Assembly: GCA_004557075.1 (NCBI GenBank)
Contig: SFEX01000007.1
Coordinates: 1-64,000, forward strand
DNA length: 64,000 nt
Origin: Clostridiales bacterium
GTDB taxonomy: Bacteria > Bacillota > Clostridia > Oscillospirales > Oscillospiraceae
Direction of reading: 5' to 3'
Each line of letters opens with the position of its first letter. Within the stretch, counting starts at the first letter, position 1. Shown piece by piece: positions 34,115 to 42,600 of this stretch. The notes beneath the pieces are model-generated. The model was not told the origin of the DNA. It did not search any database and worked only from the letters and a program-made list of their open reading frames with translations. Position numbers and translations under genes: made by a program.

Positions 34115-34810
34115 ATGAATGAAGATAATAAGCGGAAGATAACTTATCGCAGTGTCATAATTGCGGTGCTTGCTCTGGCGCTTGTCCTTGCCCTTGTCAT
34201 AGGCTTTGTGAAGCTCATCCTGCTTGTGTTTGAAAAACAGCCTGCAAGGGAGCCTGAGTGTTATATCGGCTCGCTTTGCCTGCCGGATCCGGTAGAAAAC
34301 CTTACGGCGGAGCGCAAAACCGAGCTTAATTTTTCGGATACCGACGAAAACGGAGGCAGGCAAGCAAATATTTATGACAGCTATTACCTGAAATATGACG
34401 GCGATGAGGCGATAAATGTTATCATTGCATATCCCGTGCTTGATCTAACCAATATCGAAGCGCTTGAAATTAAAGTAAACGGTGCTGCCGTGAATACCGG
34501 GTATTGCAGCGCATGCAGCGCGGAGCAGTTTGCCGAGGACGGACAAAAGGATATGGTAAAAGAAAAGCTTGAGCGCGGCGAATACTTCAAGTCCGCTTTC
34601 CTCGCGTGGCCACAGATAGCCCCGTCCGACGCTGAGAAAGGCGCTGCCGCGTACTGCGCTTTTGAACTGACTTTGGAGCCGAATGAGCCTGTGGACGTTG
34701 AAATAAGCCTCAAGCGCTCTGCCGGTTCGGGCGTAAGCTTCGTGGCAGGCTATGGAGATATCATGTGCGCAAAGCATGATTTTTCGGTCGTTAATACTGA
34801 TTTGATGTAA
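34115..34810 (+). CDS. Membrane-anchored extracellular protein of unknown function
   Basis: A 231-residue protein I do not recognise. It has a short positive N-terminus (MNEDNKRKITYRS), one membrane helix (VIIAVLALALVLALVIGFVK, residues about 14-38), then an acidic extracellular domain rich in beta-type segments with four cysteines (CYIGSLC and CSAC). The start has AAGGGAG eight bases ahead and its own promoter. It is terminated by a strong hairpin, so it is a single-gene unit. No enzyme motif seen. Confidence 0.7.
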   Translation: MNEDNKRKITYRSVIIAVLALALVLALVIGFVKLILLVFEKQPAREPECYIGSLCLPDPVENLTAERKTELNFSDTDENGGRQANIYDSYYLKYDGDEAINVIIAYPVLDLTNIEALEIKVNGAAVNTGYCSACSAEQFAEDGQKDMVKEKLERGEYFKSAFLAWPQIAPSDAEKGAAAYCAFELTLEPNEPVDVEISLKRSAGSGVSFVAGYGDIMCAKHDFSVVNTDLM

Positions 34811-34837
34811 AAAAAGCAGCCCTCGGGCTGCTTTTTC
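34811..34837. terminator. Bidirectional terminator
   Basis: AAAAAGCAGCC (34811-34821) pairs with GGCTGCTTTTT (34826-34836) around CTCG. It lies between convergent genes and has A-run and T-run on opposite sides, so it serves both. Confidence 0.9.
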
Positions 34838-34853
34838 TTATGCTGCGAATTTG

Positions 34854-35642
34854 TCAGACCATTGACTTGTAATCCTCGTTGTGATCGATGCTGTCGGGCG
34901 GGAAAAACTCCTCGACGGGGAAGCGGATGCGTCCGAACATAGTGCAGGGGTCATCCTCGGATGAGCCGACGCACTCCTTGTCGGGTAGGCAGTAATCGTA
35001 TGCGGGGATGAGAAGCTGGGTGCTGCGCTCGAGCCGGATTATTGAGAACTGTCCCAGCGTCACATAGACATGGCGGCCGCAGTTGCTGACGGCCAGCTCC
35101 TCGCCAAAGGAATCGATTACCTCTCTGGGGATATCCCGCTGCTCAATTCCGGGCTCAGGCAGGGGAGTATCGGCCAGAGTCATGTGCAGGGCGATGGGAT
35201 CGACAGCGTCCACCTCGGCAAAGGGCATGTTGTTTGCCCCACCCAGAACGCAGCAGTCGTCGGAGGAGAAGGTCTTGACCCTGCCCTCGGAGCCGAATAG
35301 CATTACCCTCTTGTCGAATACGGCAAGACCGGTGAAAATCTGATTTGAGGGGAAGGTCTCGCCGGTTATCTTATAGAAATAGGTGACGTCAACGGTGTAG
35401 TATCCGCGGTTGAGGCTTATCTCGTTTACGCACACCTTGCAGTGGAGCAGCTCCGCAGAGCGGGGGCGCACGCTGAAAGCGCTCTCTATGTAGGACTGAG
35501 AGCACAAGGTGGGGTAAACTCTTAGGTCTTCTATGCAGTCCTTGTCTCGGCAGGAATCCATTATCTTTCTCGTGTTAACGCAGACGGCCTCCTTGATGCA
35601 GTCATCATCACTGACCGGGCCGGGAACAACCCTGTCTGCCAT
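34854..35642 (-). CDS. Conserved clostridial Cys-rich protein, unknown function
   Basis: A 262-residue protein with no signal peptide. The N-terminal third carries spaced cysteines: DDCIKEAVCVNTRKIMDSC, RDKDCIEDLRVYPTLC, LLHCKVCVNE. This is followed by beta-rich sequence (GYYTVDVTYFYKITGETF) and a C-terminal part with further cysteines (YDYCLPDKECVGSSED). I recall similar proteins as conserved hypothetical in Clostridia but cannot name a family; a spore-coat role is only a possibility. Start ATG 35642 has GGAGGT six bases ahead; ATGs further upstream overlap that site. Confidence 0.7.
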   Translation of the reverse strand: MADRVVPGPVSDDDCIKEAVCVNTRKIMDSCRDKDCIEDLRVYPTLCSQSYIESAFSVRPRSAELLHCKVCVNEISLNRGYYTVDVTYFYKITGETFPSNQIFTGLAVFDKRVMLFGSEGRVKTFSSDDCCVLGGANNMPFAEVDAVDPIALHMTLADTPLPEPGIEQRDIPREVIDSFGEELAVSNCGRHVYVTLGQFSIIRLERSTQLLIPAYDYCLPDKECVGSSEDDPCTMFGRIRFPVEEFFPPDSIDHNEDYKSMV

Positions 35643-35774
35643 AAACATACCTCCCTGGATGGAATTGAAGAAAAACTTCATTACAGTCTATGCTAAGTTA
35701 TCGCAAATGTGAAGGAATTTGGATTTACAAAAATAAATCCTTGTATTATTATATAATATAAGGAGAGGTCAGAT

Positions 35775-35957
35775 ATGAAAAGAACATTATGGTTATTAGT
35801 ACTCGCCGCTGAGGTCATCATCCTTGCAGCCATGCTGCTGGCAGACTTCGGCGTTATAAGCGTAAACCTTGACCCGCTTTCGGCAAAGAGCATAATATTG
35901 CATGTAACCGCGGTCGCCGTTATCGCCGCCGCGATCATCGGCCTGAAAAAAACCTGA
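35775..35957 (+). CDS. Small two-helix membrane protein, 60 aa
   Basis: Two hydrophobic helices (LWLLVLAAEVIILAAMLLA and IILHVTAVAVIAAAIIGL) joined by a short loop, ending in GLKKT. It is supported by an AAGGAGAGG ribosome site and a TATAAT at 35752-35757 upstream. Nothing in it suggests a function; it lies alone between a minus-strand gene and the DUF4364 gene. Confidence 0.6.
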   Translation: MKRTLWLLVLAAEVIILAAMLLADFGVISVNLDPLSAKSIILHVTAVAVIAAAIIGLKKT

Positions 35958-35961
35958 TGTA

Positions 35962-35990
35962 TTTACATATTATGAATGCTGATGTATAAT
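35962..35990 (+). promoter_or_regulatory. sigma-A promoter of the DUF4364 gene
   Basis: TTTACA at 35962-35967 and TATAAT at 35985-35990 with 17-bp spacing, about 30 nt before the start codon at 36021. Confidence 0.7.
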
Positions 35991-36020
35991 ATTTTAATTA
36001 AGCAATAGGGGAGTGCTGTC

Positions 36021-36542
36021 ATGGAGAGACTTGGTTTTATCCACGAAAAGCTCGACATAAAAATACTGATCTTGTTTCTGATGCGCCGACTTCCGGGAGC
36101 CATCGGGCCGATAGACCTTCAGGACTACACCCAGCAGTGCGATGAGGGCTTCGGCTATTTTGAATACTCCGACTGCCTTGCCGAGCTCATAGAAAACGGC
36201 CTGATAAACGAGGAGGAGGGCGGACTGCGAATAAGCGCCAAGGGCGCGTTTGCCGGCGAAACGGTCGAGAGCAGCCTGCCGTACTCTGTGCGGAAAAAGG
36301 CGGAGAAGATAATTGCGCCTGAGGTCGAGCGGCTCAAGCGGCTGTCGATGCTCACGGCGGAGCATAAAATCATGGACGGCGAGTGCTTTGTGACGCTTGC
36401 AATGTCCGACGGCAAGGGCGAGATCATACGTTTAGAGATACTCAGCTCCGGCGAGGCTCAGGCCGAGCGCATAGAGGAAAATTTCAAGAATCGGGCTGAG
36501 AAGATCTACGGCCAGATAATAGAGCTTCTTGACAGCAAATAA
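36021..36542 (+). CDS. DUF4364 family protein (winged-helix-like)
   Basis: A 173-residue protein with the DUF4364 start KLDIKILILFLMRRLPGAIG, followed by a predicted winged-helix region (SDCLAELIENGLINEEEGGLRIS). A helical segment (RKKAEKIIAPEVERLKRLS) and a beta-rich C-terminal domain (CFVTLAMSDGKGEIIRLEI) come next. It is common in Clostridia and probably a DNA-binding regulator; its targets are unknown. It has its own promoter and terminator. Confidence 0.85.
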   Translation: MERLGFIHEKLDIKILILFLMRRLPGAIGPIDLQDYTQQCDEGFGYFEYSDCLAELIENGLINEEEGGLRISAKGAFAGETVESSLPYSVRKKAEKIIAPEVERLKRLSMLTAEHKIMDGECFVTLAMSDGKGEIIRLEILSSGEAQAERIEENFKNRAEKIYGQIIELLDSK

Positions 36543-36556
36543 ATATAAGGGTCAGC

Positions 36557-36584
36557 AAAATGCCCATTTAAATGGGCATTTTTG
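36557..36584. terminator. Palindromic terminator after DUF4364 gene
   Basis: AATGCCCATTTAAATGGGCATT is a perfect palindrome (about 36559-36580), flanked by A-run and T-run. Confidence 0.8.
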
Positions 36585-36609
36585 AATTTTTTATTCAGGA
36601 GGAATATCC

Positions 36610-37623
36610 ATGGAAACCAGAATACCCGAGGGGTACAAAAGTATCCTCAGCGTGTATGACACGCAGAAAGCCATAAGCCTTTTAAAACGCCTGTTTGAGG
36701 ACAGATTGGGCGCGCTGCTGAATATATATCGAGTCTCCGCGCCGCTTTTTGTCGAGTCAAACTCCGGCCTTAATGATAATCTCAACGGTTACGAGCGCCC
36801 TGTATCGTTTGACATTCTCCGCTCCGACGCCACGGCGCAGGTCGTGCAGTCGCTTGCAAAGTGGAAGCGCCTTGCGCTAAAGCGCTACTGCTTCTTCCCC
36901 GGCAAGGGTCTGTACACCGACATGGACGCCATCCGCCGCGACGAGGATGAGCTTGATAACCTGCACTCGATATACGTTGACCAGTGGGACTGGGAAAAGG
37001 TAATCCTGCCGGAAAACCGCAATCTTGACTATCTCAAGCTCACTGTAATGGACATTGTCAAGGCTCTGTGTGACACTCAGGACACCATGCAGGCTATCTA
37101 TCCGCAGCTTCAGCAGCTCGGCAAGTTTGAGCGCAAGGTGACGTTTATAACGGCTCAGGAGTTGGAGGATATGTACCCCGGCCTAAGCTCCAAGGAACGG
37201 GAAAATGCCTTTACTAAGGAACATAAGACTGTTTTCATCATCGGCATTGGCGGTGCGCTGCGCTCGGGCAAGCCGCATGACGGCAGAGCGCCCGACTACG
37301 ATGACTGGAGTCTCAACGGCGATATTCTGATCTGGTGCGACTGGCTCGACTGTGCGATCGAGGTATCGTCTATGGGCATCCGTGTTGACCCCGAATCTCT
37401 GGACAGACAGCTTCGCCTTTCCGGCTGTGACGACCGCCGTGAGCTGCCGTATCACAAAATGCTCTTAAACGGCGAGCTGCCGCTCACCATAGGCGGCGGT
37501 ATCGGACAGTCGCGCGTGTCCATGCTTCTGCTGGGCAAGGCGCATATAGGCGAGGTGCAGGCGTCGATATGGGATACAAAAACCGTGCAGCTTTGCGAGG
37601 AAAAGGGCGTTATGCTTCTGTAA
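36610..37623 (+). CDS. asnA: Ammonia-dependent asparagine synthetase AsnA
   Basis: Makes asparagine from aspartate, ammonia and ATP; a class II synthetase-like fold. The 337-residue protein contains RLGALLNIYRVSAPLFVE, GLNDNLNGYERPVSFDI, ALKRYCFFPGKGLYTDMDAI, SIYVDQWDWEKVI, and LPLTIGGGIGQSRVSMLLLG. CAGGAGG ribosome site. Full length for the family. Followed by uppP after 10 nt. Confidence 0.96.
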   Translation: METRIPEGYKSILSVYDTQKAISLLKRLFEDRLGALLNIYRVSAPLFVESNSGLNDNLNGYERPVSFDILRSDATAQVVQSLAKWKRLALKRYCFFPGKGLYTDMDAIRRDEDELDNLHSIYVDQWDWEKVILPENRNLDYLKLTVMDIVKALCDTQDTMQAIYPQLQQLGKFERKVTFITAQELEDMYPGLSSKERENAFTKEHKTVFIIGIGGALRSGKPHDGRAPDYDDWSLNGDILIWCDWLDCAIEVSSMGIRVDPESLDRQLRLSGCDDRRELPYHKMLLNGELPLTIGGGIGQSRVSMLLLGKAHIGEVQASIWDTKTVQLCEEKGVMLL

Positions 37624-37633
37624 GGGTGTTTAA

Positions 37634-38446
37634 ATGGAACAAATTGAACTTATAAAAGTAATAATAATCGGTATCGTCGAGGGCATAACGGAATGGCTGC
37701 CCATTTCCAGCACAGGTCATATGCTGCTGGTGGATGAGTTTATACATATGAATGTCACTCCCGAGTTTAAGGAGATGTTCCTGTATGTCATCCAGCTCGG
37801 CGCGATACTTGCGGTAATAATACTGTTCTGGGGCAAAATGTGGCCGTTCCAGAGCAAAAGCAAGGGCCCGGTCGTAAAAAAGGATACGATCATACTGTGG
37901 GTCAAGGTCGTTATCGCCTGCATACCGGGCTTTATAGCGTATCTGCTGTTTGATTTTGTGGATAACTGCTATGTGGTCGCGGCGGCGCTGATAATATACG
38001 GTATTATATTCATCGTCATAGAAAATCGGTATAAAAGCCGCACCCCGCGCGTTCAGACGCTTGAGGATATCTCCTACAGGGACGCGTTCCTGATAGGGCT
38101 GTTTCAGGCGCTGTCTATCATACCGGGAACGTCGAGAAGCGGCTCGACAATAATTGGCGGCCTCATCATCGGTGTTTCGCGCGTTGCGGCGGCGGAGTTT
38201 ACGTTTTTCCTTGCGGTGCCCGTCATGCTCGGCGTGTCGCTGCTGAAAATACTGGACTTCGGCCTTAGCTTCACGAGCGCGGAGCTGATAACTCTTGCGG
38301 TCGGCTGTGTCGTGGCGTTTTTGGTGTCCATTCTCGTTATAAAGTTCCTCATGAGCTATATAAAGAGAAAGGACTTCAAGATCTTCGGCTGGTACCGCAT
38401 CGTCCTCGGCGTGGTTGTAATACTGTATTTCCTGATATTTGCATGA
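37634..38446 (+). CDS. uppP: Undecaprenyl-diphosphatase UppP (BacA)
   Basis: Recycles undecaprenyl pyrophosphate to the lipid carrier for wall synthesis and gives bacitracin tolerance. The 270-residue integral membrane protein has about eight helices. It contains the two active-site loops IVEGITEWLPISSTGHM near the N-terminus and PGTSRSGSTIIGGLIIG in the middle. It ends with LIFA just before a strong terminator. Confidence 0.96.
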   Translation: MEQIELIKVIIIGIVEGITEWLPISSTGHMLLVDEFIHMNVTPEFKEMFLYVIQLGAILAVIILFWGKMWPFQSKSKGPVVKKDTIILWVKVVIACIPGFIAYLLFDFVDNCYVVAAALIIYGIIFIVIENRYKSRTPRVQTLEDISYRDAFLIGLFQALSIIPGTSRSGSTIIGGLIIGVSRVAAAEFTFFLAVPVMLGVSLLKILDFGLSFTSAELITLAVGCVVAFLVSILVIKFLMSYIKRKDFKIFGWYRIVLGVVVILYFLIFA

Positions 38447-38451
38447 AAATG

Positions 38452-38483
38452 AAAAAACCGAACGCTTTTGCGTTCGGTTTTTT
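38452..38483 (+). terminator. Terminator after uppP
   Basis: 14-bp stem (AAAAAACCGAACGC) with a TTTT loop and T-run to 38484. Confidence 0.92.
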
Positions 38484-38516
38484 TACGCGGAAAAGTGAGA
38501 AAAGGCTGAAAGAAAA

Positions 38517-38684
38517 GTGAAATATCCTTCGGATGTGATATAATGACCTACGGTAATTGTGATATTTGATGCTGTCGCATCAAGTGATATGAAATAAATC
38601 CACTCACGCCCACAGGCATTTCACACGCCGCAGGCGTATTTCACTTGCAAAGCAAATTTCACAAATCCCGAAGGGATTTATTTC
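38517..38684. repeat. Composite hairpin element with GTGATAT / ATTTCAC spacers
   Basis: Non-coding element of about 168 bp lying at the 3' side of tRNA-Gly. Short hairpins: 38524-38534, 38546-38554 (weak), 38566-38583 (7 bp), 38608-38617, 38625-38637 (5 bp), 38645-38655 (4 bp) and 38663-38679 (7 bp). They are separated by a fixed 7-mer. GTGATAT stands at 38535, 38559 and 38584; its counterpart ATTTCAC stands at 38618, 38638 and 38656. An 11-bp long-range pairing (38591-38601 with 38674-38684) closes the right half. The loops are three or four bases. It looks like a family of structured intergenic repeats and codes for nothing. Confidence 0.75.
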
Positions 38685-38688
38685 GTTG

Positions 38689-38716
38689 AAAAAAGCAGCC
38701 GTAAGGCTGCTTTTTT
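38689..38716 (-). terminator. Terminator of tRNA-Gly
   Basis: AAAAAAGCAGCC and GGCTGCTTTTTT with a GTAA loop, ending one base before the tRNA 3' end. It is symmetric, so it could act on both strands; the tRNA is transcribed toward it. Confidence 0.88.
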
Positions 38717-38717
38717 C

Positions 38718-38791
38718 TGGAGCGGGGTACGGGAGTCGAACCCGCCTCAGAAGCTTGGGAAGCTCCTGTACTACCGATGTACTAACCCCGC
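38718..38791 (-). tRNA. tRNA-Gly (anticodon CCC)
   Basis: A 74-nt cloverleaf on the minus strand. Acceptor stem GCGGGGT/ACCCCGC, D stem GTAC/GTAC, anticodon stem GGAGC/GCTTC around TTCCCAA (anticodon CCC), T arm with TTCGACT loop, U discriminator, and encoded CCA at the 3' end. All stems pair. It reads GGG codons. Confidence 0.95.
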
Positions 38792-38801
38792 AGATGGAAG
38801 T

Positions 38802-38829
38802 ATTATAGCACTATTTCGTAAAAAATCAA
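38802..38829 (-). promoter_or_regulatory. Promoter of tRNA-Gly
   Basis: Minus strand TTGATT (38829-38824) and TATAAT (38807-38802), 16-bp spacing, with TGC before the -10 (extended -10). Confidence 0.75.
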
Positions 38830-38875
38830 GCAATATGCGGTGTCTACGGGATATTTTATAATTAAACATATTGTT

Positions 38876-38900
38876 AAAACCGCGGGAAACCGCGGTTTTT
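38876..38900 (+). terminator. Orphan terminator upstream of ABC operon
   Basis: Stem AAAACCGCGG/CCGCGGTTTT with a GAAA loop and T-run at 38896-38900. There is no gene upstream on the plus strand for it to end (tRNA-Gly is on the minus strand and starts at 38791). It may end a short untranslated RNA or insulate the ABC promoter. Confidence 0.75.
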
Positions 38901-38902
38901 TA

Positions 38903-38931
38903 TTGCAATAGATATACTAATTTAGTATAAT
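38903..38931 (+). promoter_or_regulatory. ABC-operon promoter with 17-bp operator palindrome
   Basis: TTGCAA (38903-38908) and TATAAT (38926-38931) are spaced 17 bp. A palindrome of 8+1+8 bases (38913-38929, half-site TATACTAA) fills the spacer and overlaps the -10. This is the classic place for a repressor. Confidence 0.7.
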
Positions 38932-38963
38932 GACTATATATAATGCGGTGAGGTGTGCCGGAA

Positions 38964-39668
38964 ATGTCTGCTTATGTACAGTTTGAGAATGTTAAAAAAA
39001 TATATCAGATGGGCGAGATTCAGATCGAAGCTCTGAAAAATGCGACGTTTGAGATAGAGCGGGGCGAGATATGCGTCATCGTCGGCGCGTCCGGCGCAGG
39101 AAAAACGACGATGCTGAACATACTCGGCGGCATGGACAGCCTGACCGATGGCCGCGTTATCCTCGATGGGGAGGAGATAAGCGCATACAACGCCAAACAG
39201 CTCACTACATACAGGCGCTATGACGTCGGTTTCGTGTTCCAGTTTTATAACCTTGTGCAGAACCTTACGGCGATTGAAAATGTCGAGCTTGCCTCACAGA
39301 TATGCCGCGACCCGATGGACCCGGCGGAGGTGATAGAGCTTGTCGGCCTGAAGGACAGGGCAAACAATTTCCCGGCTCAGCTCTCGGGCGGCGAGCAGCA
39401 GCGCGTTGCGATAGCGCGTGCGCTCGCGAAAAATCCCAAGCTGATGCTGTGCGACGAGCCGACGGGCGCGCTTGACTATAACACCGGCAAGGCCGTGCTC
39501 CAGCTCCTTCAGGATTGCAGCCGTAAAAATGGCATGACCGTCGTTATCATAACCCACAACCACGCGCTGACAGCTATGGCGGACAGGGTCATATCCGTCA
39601 AAAGCGGCACCATTACGGATATCAGCATCAATAAGAACCCTATTCCGATCGAAAATATAGAGTGGTAA
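38964..39668 (+). CDS. ABC transporter ATPase, MacB/LolD type
   Basis: A 234-residue ATP-binding subunit. Walker A GASGAGKTT, Q-loop FQFYNLVQNLT, signature LSGGEQQRVAIARAL, Walker B LMLCDEPTGALD, and the H-loop ITHNH. The Ala/Gly-type LDYNTGK segment and lineage motifs place it with MacB/LolD ATPases that work with FtsX-type permeases rather than importers. ATG 38964 has TGAGGTG eight bases ahead; GTG 38955 overlaps that site. It starts an operon with the permease, 4 nt away. Confidence 0.93.
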   Translation: MSAYVQFENVKKIYQMGEIQIEALKNATFEIERGEICVIVGASGAGKTTMLNILGGMDSLTDGRVILDGEEISAYNAKQLTTYRRYDVGFVFQFYNLVQNLTAIENVELASQICRDPMDPAEVIELVGLKDRANNFPAQLSGGEQQRVAIARALAKNPKLMLCDEPTGALDYNTGKAVLQLLQDCSRKNGMTVVIITHNHALTAMADRVISVKSGTITDISINKNPIPIENIEW

Positions 39669-39672
39669 GATA

Positions 39673-42600
39673 ATGAATTCATCAACTGTTAAACTGACGC
39701 TTCGGGAGATAAAAAACAGCCTGGGGCGTTATATGGCGATCTTCGCGATCATAGCGCTCGGAGCCGGACTGTTTGTCGGCCTGCGGCTCTCAAAGCCGGA
39801 CTTTATCGAGACGTACAATCAATATATTGACGAGACGAATTTCTATGATTTCCGCCTTATCTCCACTCTCGGCCTCACCGAGGACGATGTGCGCGAGGTG
39901 CTGAAGCTCGACGGGGTGAAGGATGCCGAGGGCATAGTCAGCTCAGATTTCCTCTACAATACCGATGAGGCGGACAACCTTATTATGGTTGCGCAAAGCA
40001 TACCCGATAAGATCAACCTCATAGACTTGAAGTGCGGACGCATGCCGCAAAAGGGAAACGAGTGCCTTGCCGACCCCGAGATCTATTCCGAGGACGATAT
40101 AGGGACAAAGATAAAGCTGTCCGACAGCAACAGCAAGCAGCAGTTTGACACCTTTGCGTATGATGAGTATACCATCGTCGGCCTGGCGGAGACAGTGCTG
40201 TATATTAACATCGAGCGCGGCTCGAGCACTCTCGGCAACGGCAGCGTCGAGGGCTATATGTATATACCCAAGGACGGATTTTCGACCGACTATTTCACGG
40301 AAATATATCTTCTGGTCGATGCCGAGGGCTATGTCTACTCCGATGAGTATGATGAGTCCGTGGAGCCGTATGTAAAGCCGCTCGAGAGCTTCATGGAGAA
40401 GAGAGCGGAAATCCGCCACGACGACATAATCGACGAGGCGTATGCGCAGCTTGACGACGCGAAGGCTCAGTACGAGGAGGGGCTTGCGCAGTATACTCCG
40501 GCAAAAGCCGAGTATGACAGGGGCTACGCCGAGTATATTGACAAAAAGGCCAGGACTCAGGCGGAGCTTGACAGCGCGAAGGCAAAAATCGACTCGGCGG
40601 AGGCCATGATGAAGGACTCGTCGATACTCGATGAGAAGCAGGCGGAGCTGAACAATGCGAAAGCGGAGCTTGACGCAGGCAAGGCGGAATATGAAAAGGG
40701 ACTGAGCGAGTATAACATCATGCGCGCCGCCGCATACGGTGCGGTCGAGTCCCAGATAGAATACTATGAGAACAGAATTACCGAAAAAGAGGCTGAGATA
40801 GTCTCTCTCAATGCCGAGCTTGAGCAGCTAAACGCCGAGCTTGCGCAGGCCGAGGCAGACGGCAAGACCATCACGGCCGCCACTCTGCGAACCAAAATTC
40901 GCAGCACGAATAACCGCATAAGTACCGCGCAGAATGATATTTCGCTTTCAAACTCCCGCCTTGAAAAGCACCGTCAGGACAAAGCCGAGGCGGACGCGAA
41001 GATGGCCCCGTATGAAAAGCAGCTTTCTGAGGCAAAGGCGCAGCTTGACAGCGGCTATGCGCAAATAGAAGCCGGTCAGGCCGAGCTTGACGCGGCGCGG
41101 GAAATGATAAACAGCGGCTCCGCGCAGCTTGAGGCGGCAAAGAAGGAATATGAACAGGGGAAGGCTGCTGCCGAGAAAGGATTTGCCGAGGCAGAGGCCG
41201 AGCTTAAAGCGGGCAAAGCCCAGCTTGACGCGGCTAAGGCTGAGCTTGATGACGCCAAGGAGCAGCTCGACGATGCCGAAAAGCAGATAAAGAATATGGA
41301 TCATGCCGACACCTATGTGCTCGGCAGGGATACAAATGCAGGCTACGTCTGCTTTGACAGCGACACAAGCATAGTGCACAGCGTGGCAACGGTGTTCCCC
41401 GTGTTTTTCTTCCTCGTGGCGGCGCTTGTGTGCCTTACTACGATGACCCGAATGATTGACGATCAGCGCGGTCAGATAGGTATCATGAAAGCTTTGGGCT
41501 ACAGCTCCGGAGCGATAATGTCAAAATACATGCTCTACTCCGGAAGCGCAACGCTGCTGGGCAGTGTGTTTGGCATTGGCTTGGGAAGTATAGTGTTCCC
41601 CGCCATAGTCTGGTTCGGCTACGGAATATTGTACAGCTTCTCCGAGCTTGTATACACGATGGACTGGACGCTGGCGCTTGGCGTAACTGCCGCAAACCTT
41701 GCCGTAACGCTGCTCGTTACATGGTATTGCTGCCGCAGGGAGCTTAAATGCGCACCGTCAGACCTTATACGGCCGAAGGCGCCGGAGGCTGGCAAGCGCG
41801 TTCTGCTTGAGAAAATAAACTTCATATGGAGCGAGCTGAACTTCATGCAGAAGGTGTCGGCGCGAAACATCCTGCGCTATAAAAAGCGCATATTCATGAT
41901 GCTTCTGGGCGTGGGAGGCTGCACTGCGCTTATCCTGACGGCGCTGGGTCTGAACGACACGATACAAAGCGTTGTAAAGCAGCAGTACGATGACATAGTT
42001 TTGTATGACTATGAGCTGAGCCTTGCTTACGATATGACGCCCGAGGAGCAGGATATATTCCTCTCTGACTGCGGAGATAATGTTTACAGAGCCATGTTCA
42101 TGTACCGCGGCCAGGCGGAGGTATCCTCTGACACGGTGACAAAGAGAGCAACACTGACCGTAAGCGACGGCAAGGGTCTTGAAAGATTCATCTGGCTGCA
42201 CGACGGAAAGGACGAGGTCGAATATCCCGGACTGAATGAGGCTATCATCAACCATAATCTTGCCCGCATGCTCGGCGGAGTTGAGATAGGCGATGAGATA
42301 AGCATAATGACCTCTGATATGGGCGAGCTTACCGTGACGGTAAGCGGCTTTTTCGACAACTATGTTGACAGCTATATCTACATAAGCCCCGAGACCTGTG
42401 AAGCTCAGTGGGGCTATGCGCCGGAGGCAAAGTCCGCTCTTGCGAATGCCCCGGACGGCGCGGATATAAATGACTGCGCGACCGAGATAGCAAAGGTCGA
42501 CGGAGTAAGGACAATAAGCCTCAGCGTTGATGCACGGGACAGAATGAGCAATATGATGAACGGACTGCTTATCGTTGTCGCGGCAATCATCCTGTGCGCG

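Noticed and set aside
38517..38716. CRISPR array
   Set aside because: The spacers are fixed and the units between are hairpins with 3-4 nt loops; periods are 18-25 bp and no cas genes are near.
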